From: a bacterium
GTDB taxonomy: Bacteria; Patescibacteriota; Gracilibacteria; UBA1369; GCA-2718715
DNA: 10,195 bases
Direction: 5' to 3'
NCBI GenBank assembly: GCA_030426295.1
Contig: JAUHYY010000034.1
Span: 1-10,195, forward strand
Shown: one piece after another, positions 6,827-10,195 of the stretch
How positions within the stretch are numbered: position 1 is the stretch's first letter
Layout of the letters: each line of letters begins with the position of its first letter
Position numbers and translations under genes: made by a program
Notes under the pieces: model-generated
Told to the model about the DNA's origin: nothing
Seen by the model: the letters and a program-made list of their open reading frames with translations, nothing else
Database searches by the model: none

Positions 6827-8133
6827 TCGTGGGTGATTAGAAATTTTTGTAGGTTGAAGCTTTCTGCGATGTGTTCTTCTGTGAGGTTTGGTTTGTTGTT
6901 GATGGTAGAAATTGTTTGAGCGAGTTGAAGCAGTTTTTCGAGTCGTCGGTTTGAAATTGAATATTTTTTCTCGATTACGCTGATTAAGTTTTTAGATTTT
7001 GAATCCAGAGCAGGGAGTAATTGTTTGAGGCTTTTGTGCCTATTTGTCCTTCTTGCTTTTTTAACAAGGTTGATGTGACGTTTTGTTTCTTCTAACTCAT
7101 GTGTTGGTTTGTCGACTAGGGGTTCAGCAATTATTATGATGGCAATGTCGAATCGATCGAGCAGGGTTGCCGAGAGCTTTTGCTTGAAGAGTTTTAGGTT
7201 ATAGGGAGTGCAGTAACAGACTTTGTATGGGTCCTGGTGGTATCCGCATTTGCAGGGATTAACTGTTGCGATTATGGTGTGGTCTGGTGATGATTCGAGA
7301 ATCACTTTCATGTGGTCAAGAGATTTTCGGTTGAGTTCATTAAGTTCGTTGAAGACTATGAGACCATGTTTTGACTGTGGGTACTTTGTCTTTAAATCTG
7401 TGAGAGTTATGTCTCCATTAACTGATATAAATGGTCGATTTAGGATTAGGTTTTGGGCACTTTGAGCGAGTACGCTTTTACCGCAGCCAGGTGAGCCGAT
7501 TAGTAAGGCTTTGTGATTACCTGCGAGTGCAATTGCTAAAGCTTTTTTAGCTTCATTTTGGTTTATGATGTCGTCAAACGTTGGGAAGACAGGTTCAAAA
7601 GTTTTTGTTTTTTGCTTAGCAGGAGCTGGCGAATGAAGAGTGTTTATAAGTTCTTTTAAGTTCTCAACTGGAATTAAATCTATACCTTCGATGTATGTTT
7701 CTTTTAGATTGGCCTTTGGTATGAAAGCCTGTTTTACGTTTTTGTTTTTTGCGGCTTCGAGGATTCCGTTAATGTTTGGGACTGATTTAATTTCACCGTT
7801 TAAAGTTACTTCGCCTAAGAAGATTGCGTTTGGGTTTGGCGAATAAATGATTTGCCCGCTTCTAATTAAGAGCCCGAGTATTATTGATAGGTCCAAGTGA
7901 GTGCCTTGCTTAGGAATATGGGCGGGCGAGAGGTTTATGATTTTCCTGTGAATTGGGAACTTGTATCCGTTATTTTTTATTGCTGCACGGGCTCTTTCGT
8001 GGACTTCTCTGATTGAACGGTCTGATAAACCTATTACTTTGAACTCTGGCATGCCACGAAGTACTTCGATTTCGATAGTAATTGGCCAGTATTCGTTTTG
8101 GTCATTTACGAAATTTAGAAATTTTACTGCCAT
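6808..8133 (-). CDS. comM: ComM/YifB-type Mg-chelatase-like AAA+ ATPase, shortened form
   Basis: ComM proteins are AAA+ hexameric branch-migration helicases that help integrate DNA during natural transformation. This copy has the N-terminal ChlI/Lon-like domain (about 18-165: GMPEFKVIGLSDRSIREVHER, NLSPAHIPKQGTHLDLSI, LGEVTLNGEIKSVP). The AAA+ module carries Walker A GSPGCGKS (213-220) and a Walker B-like IVFNELNEL (259-267). A four-Cys NPCKCG...VCYCTP segment (C294, C296, C306, C308) follows, with an arginine finger in LLDRFD (R327). The C-terminal lid has SNRRLEKLLQLAQTIS (394-409). At 441 aa it is about 60 aa shorter than typical members (about 500). The usual Walker B Asp is Asn262, and the conserved stretches around PHHS and GGG..PGEISLAH, and those before AMNPCPCG, are missing or shortened. 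Enzymatic competence is therefore uncertain. ATG 8133 fits the family N terminus. It is the first gene of the minus-strand cluster. Confidence 0.9.
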   Translation of the reverse strand: MAVKFLNFVNDQNEYWPITIEIEVLRGMPEFKVIGLSDRSIREVHERARAAIKNNGYKFPIHRKIINLSPAHIPKQGTHLDLSIILGLLIRSGQIIYSPNPNAIFLGEVTLNGEIKSVPNINGILEAAKNKNVKQAFIPKANLKETYIEGIDLIPVENLKELINTLHSPAPAKQKTKTFEPVFPTFDDIINQNEAKKALAIALAGNHKALLIGSPGCGKSVLAQSAQNLILNRPFISVNGDITLTDLKTKYPQSKHGLIVFNELNELNRKSLDHMKVILESSPDHTIIATVNPCKCGYHQDPYKVCYCTPYNLKLFKQKLSATLLDRFDIAIIIIAEPLVDKPTHELEETKRHINLVKKARRTNRHKSLKQLLPALDSKSKNLISVIEKKYSISNRRLEKLLQLAQTISTINNKPNLTEEHIAESFNLQKFLITHEWTKNN

Positions 8134-8166
8134 ATGTTTGTGGTTATATGACGTAAACTTATCTGG

Positions 8167-8175
8167 ACCTCCTTA
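8167..8175 (-). promoter_or_regulatory. comM: Orphan perfect Shine-Dalgarno sequence upstream of comM
   Basis: The minus strand reads TAAGGAGGT, a nine-base match to the anti-SD of 16S rRNA. The comM ATG is 33 nt downstream, too far for normal use, and no ATG, GTG or TTG lies at the normal 5-10 nt spacing. An in-frame TAA ends at 8173, inside the motif, so comM cannot be extended past it. Confidence 0.5.
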
Positions 8176-8176
8176 T

Positions 8177-8206
8177 TTGTTTCTAAATTTTTCTTTATTT
8201 TAATAC
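8177..8206 (+). promoter_or_regulatory. Candidate sigma70-like promoter toward carB
   Basis: TTGTTT (8177-8182), an 18-nt T-rich spacer and TAATAC (8201-8206) form a plausible promoter in the divergent gap. Transcription would begin near 8213, inside the palindrome at 8209-8222, leaving a leader of about 150 nt before the proposed carB start. This rests on motif reading only, and the region is AT-rich, so chance matches are likely. Confidence 0.3.
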
Positions 8207-8208
8207 TG

Positions 8209-8222
8209 CGTCGTGCACGACG
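8209..8222. promoter_or_regulatory. Perfect 14-bp palindrome CGTCGTGCACGACG, candidate operator
   Basis: The two 7-base arms are exact inverted repeats with no spacer. The sequence is GC-rich in an AT-rich intergenic region and lies just downstream of a candidate -10 box, where a dimeric repressor would act. It does not extend beyond 14 bp and has no T-run suited to a terminator. The palindrome is certain; its role as an operator is inferred. Confidence 0.4.
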
Positions 8223-8360
8223 GGGTTGACGTAAAGAAAGCCTATGAAATTCTGATCATTATTGGCTTAATACTGGGCTGTTCGCTGCTTGTTATATTTA
8301 TCTTGTATCTTCGATTTATTTTATTTATACTCTGCCTAATAAGATTTAAGCCAAGCCTAG

Positions 8361-10195
8361 TTGTCTACATCATCAAGTGCCAAAGGAACGATAAAACATT
8401 ATGAAAAAGTTCTGATCCTTGGATCTGGTGCCTTGAAGATTGGTCAAGCGGGTGAATTTGACTATTCAGGTTCGCAAGCGATTAAGGCTTTGCAAGAAGA
8501 AGGAATAAAGACAGTTCTGATTAATCCAAATATCGCAACCAACCAAACTAGTAAAGGAATGGCTGACACAGTTTATTTCTTACCAGTTGATCCAGAATTC
8601 GTAGAAAAAGTAATTGAAAAAGAAAGACCTGATGGTCTTCTTTTGTCGTTTGGGGGTCAAACAGCACTTAATTGTGGTGTAGCACTTAAGCATAGTGGTG
8701 TTCTAAGCAAATACAATGTTGAGGTGCTTGGTACTCCAGTTGAAAGTATTGAAAAAACAGAAGATAGAGAAATCTTTAAACAAGAATTAGCAGGTATTGA
8801 TGTGTTGAGCCCTTACAGTTTCTCATGTGAAACTATGGAGCAAGGTATCAAAGCAGCTGAAACTATTGGGTTCCCGGTTATTGTAAGAGCAGCTTTTGCA
8901 CTTGGTGGGCAGGGTTCTGGTTTTGCATCTAACTTAGATGAACTTAAAGAAATCCTTCAGAATGCGTTTGCTTATTCTCCTCAAGTATTAGTTGAAGAAG
9001 ATTTAAGAGGATGGAAAGAAGTTGAATATGAAGTAGTAAGAGATGCTTACGATAACTGTGTGACAGTTTGTAACATGGAAAACTTCGATCCGCTTGGAAT
9101 CCATACTGGTGAATCGATTGTAATTGCTCCGTCTCAAACTTTGAATAATCATGAGTATCACTTCCTTAGAGAATTGGCGATGAAAGTAATTCGGCATCTT
9201 GGAATTGTTGGGGAATGTAATATTCAATATGCGTTGGATCCTAATTCAGATGATTATCGTGTAATTGAAGTAAATGCACGTTTAAGTAGATCTTCTGCAT
9301 TAGCATCTAAAGCAACTGGTTACCCAATTGCAAAGATCGCAGCAAAACTTGCTATCGGGTATACACTTGATGAGCTGGAAAACCAGATCACTAAAAACAC
9401 CTCAGCATACTTTGAGCCTGCACTTGACTATGTAATCGTTAAGATGCCGCGTTGGAACTTTGATAAGTTTAAAGGAGCTGATGATACCTTAGGATTACAA
9501 ATGAAATCGGTAGGTGAAGTAATGTCTATCGGTAGAACATTCCCTGAAGCTTTACAGAAGGCATGCCAAAGCTTGGAGAACAACGCCATAGGGTTAAGTT
9601 CTGTAAGTAGTGCCAAGCTTCGCCCAGAGGAGTTGTTAGAATACCTGAAGCGTCCGACATGGGATAGAATATTCAAAATTAAAGAAGCACTTTCTGCCGG
9701 TGTATCAATTAAGAGTGTCAGAGAAAGTACTAAGATAGATCGTTGGTTCTTGTATCAGATACAAGACATTGTGAAGCTGGAAAATAAGATTAAAGAGTAC
9801 AAACACCTTGATAATCTGCCTGAGGAGTTGTTGAAAGAAGCTAAGGTTTATGGTTTCAGTGATGAGCAGATAGCATTATTAGTGAAAGACTGTACTGCAG
9901 AAGAAGTGTACGAAAAACGTAAAGCCGCAAACATTAAGCGTGTTTACAAAATGGTGGACACTTGTAGTGCAGAGTTTGAAGCGAAAACTCCATACTACTA
10001 CAGTAGTTTTGAAACATCAGCTATCTCTAAAGAAACTAAGGGTGAGCTAATGTTTAACGAGAGTGTTTCTTCTGACAGGAAGAAGATCATAGTATTAGGT
10101 TCTGGTCCTAACCGTATTGGTCAGGGTATTGAGTTTGACTACTGTTGTACACACGGTTTGCTGGCTGCTAAAGAATGTGGTTACGAAGCCATCAT
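8361..10195 (+). CDS. carB: Carbamoyl-phosphate synthetase large subunit CarB (3' partial)
   Basis: CarB makes carbamoyl phosphate from bicarbonate, ammonia (delivered by CarA) and two ATP, for pyrimidine and arginine synthesis in the cytoplasm. About 611 codons are present of a usual ~1,070. The first synthetase half is complete: VLILGSGALKIGQAGEFDYS (17-36), VIVRAAFALGGQGSG with ATP-binding R176, GWKEVEYEV, GIHTGES with H248, and EVNARLSRSSALASKATG (E303, N305, R307). An oligomerisation-type helical region follows. The second half begins at about 575 with KKIIVLGSGPNRIGQGIEFD and is cut by the window edge. GSGALKIGQAGEFDYSGSQ and NARLSRSSALASKATG resemble the Bacteroidota/eukaryotic CPSase lineage. 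The start is uncertain: TTG 8361, just after an in-frame TAG, is the only standard start codon in frame. It has no SD and adds about 15 residues before the conserved core. Confidence 0.95.
   Translation, partial: MSTSSSAKGTIKHYEKVLILGSGALKIGQAGEFDYSGSQAIKALQEEGIKTVLINPNIATNQTSKGMADTVYFLPVDPEFVEKVIEKERPDGLLLSFGGQTALNCGVALKHSGVLSKYNVEVLGTPVESIEKTEDREIFKQELAGIDVLSPYSFSCETMEQGIKAAETIGFPVIVRAAFALGGQGSGFASNLDELKEILQNAFAYSPQVLVEEDLRGWKEVEYEVVRDAYDNCVTVCNMENFDPLGIHTGESIVIAPSQTLNNHEYHFLRELAMKVIRHLGIVGECNIQYALDPNSDDYRVIEVNARLSRSSALASKATGYPIAKIAAKLAIGYTLDELENQITKNTSAYFEPALDYVIVKMPRWNFDKFKGADDTLGLQMKSVGEVMSIGRTFPEALQKACQSLENNAIGLSSVSSAKLRPEELLEYLKRPTWDRIFKIKEALSAGVSIKSVRESTKIDRWFLYQIQDIVKLENKIKEYKHLDNLPEELLKEAKVYGFSDEQIALLVKDCTAEEVYEKRKAANIKRVYKMVDTCSAEFEAKTPYYYSSFETSAISKETKGELMFNESVSSDRKKIIVLGSGPNRIGQGIEFDYCCTHGLLAAKECGYEAI

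Larger units (their letters stand above)
8134..8360. other. Divergent intergenic region between comM and carB
   Basis: This 227-bp AT-rich gap separates the left-going comM cluster from carB. It holds the orphan SD, candidate promoter and palindrome listed separately. A 63-codon hydrophobic ORF (GTG at 8213 to TGA at 8404, plus strand) also runs through it and into the 5' end of carB. I give that ORF low weight because T-rich DNA readily yields such sequence. I see no tRNA, riboswitch or convincing terminator here. Confidence 0.6.

Noticed and set aside
9003..9676. Minus-strand ORFs of 74 and 82 codons inside carB
   Set aside because: carB is continuous and conserved here on the plus strand, and these are antisense shadows.
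1..10195. Alternative genetic code (UGA as Gly or Trp), as in some CPR lineages
   Set aside because: No in-frame TGA occurs in more than 3,000 codons of confident genes, Gly is encoded by normal GGN codons, and yraN stops at TGA exactly in an ATGA overlap.

Overview
The window reads as an ordinary chromosomal segment of an AT-leaning bacterium using the standard code: there is no in-frame TGA in any long gene, and TAG, TAA and TGA all serve as stops. The DnaB sequence style, a PEGA-domain membrane protein, weak or absent Shine-Dalgarno (SD) sites at most starts, a shortened ComM and a giant low-complexity surface protein together suggest a Patescibacteria/CPR-type organism, perhaps Peregrinibacteria-like. 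This placement is inference from style, not from a marker gene.

Layout. (1) Positions 2-4012 (+) hold the C-terminal ~1,336 residues of a giant surface protein whose beginning lies outside the window. In order it has Gly-rich beta-helix-like sequence, an Ig-like domain, two tandem ~103-aa beta-sandwich repeats with Asp-rich loops, a Calx-beta domain, a Gly/Ser then Asp/Ser acidic stalk with a thrombospondin-3-like calcium motif, a C-terminal beta-rich region, one membrane helix and a short basic tail. (2) Positions 8133-4002 (-) hold a four-gene same-strand cluster, transcribed comM > yraN > PEGA-domain protein > dnaB. The first three genes overlap (19 nt and an ATGA 4-nt overlap) and dnaB follows after 60 nt. 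dnaB converges on the surface-protein gene, and the two coding ends overlap by 11 nt. (3) Positions 8134-8360 form the divergent intergenic region. It contains an orphan perfect SD sequence, a possible promoter, a perfect 14-bp palindrome and a doubtful 63-codon hydrophobic ORF. (4) From 8361 (+) to the window end lies the first ~611 codons of carB, the large subunit of carbamoyl-phosphate synthetase, of the lineage resembling Bacteroidota and eukaryotic CPSase.

How the genes fit together. comM (branch-migration AAA+ protein in natural transformation), yraN (nuclease-fold protein) and dnaB (replicative helicase) form a DNA-handling neighbourhood with a membrane-anchored extracytoplasmic protein among them. 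carB is divergent and belongs to pyrimidine/arginine synthesis. The most unusual points are the shortened ComM with a substituted Walker B aspartate, the abrupt change in codon usage inside the surface-protein gene, the SD sequence that matches no start codon, and the unclear start of carB. I found no strong case for a wholly new system; these are the points worth checking.
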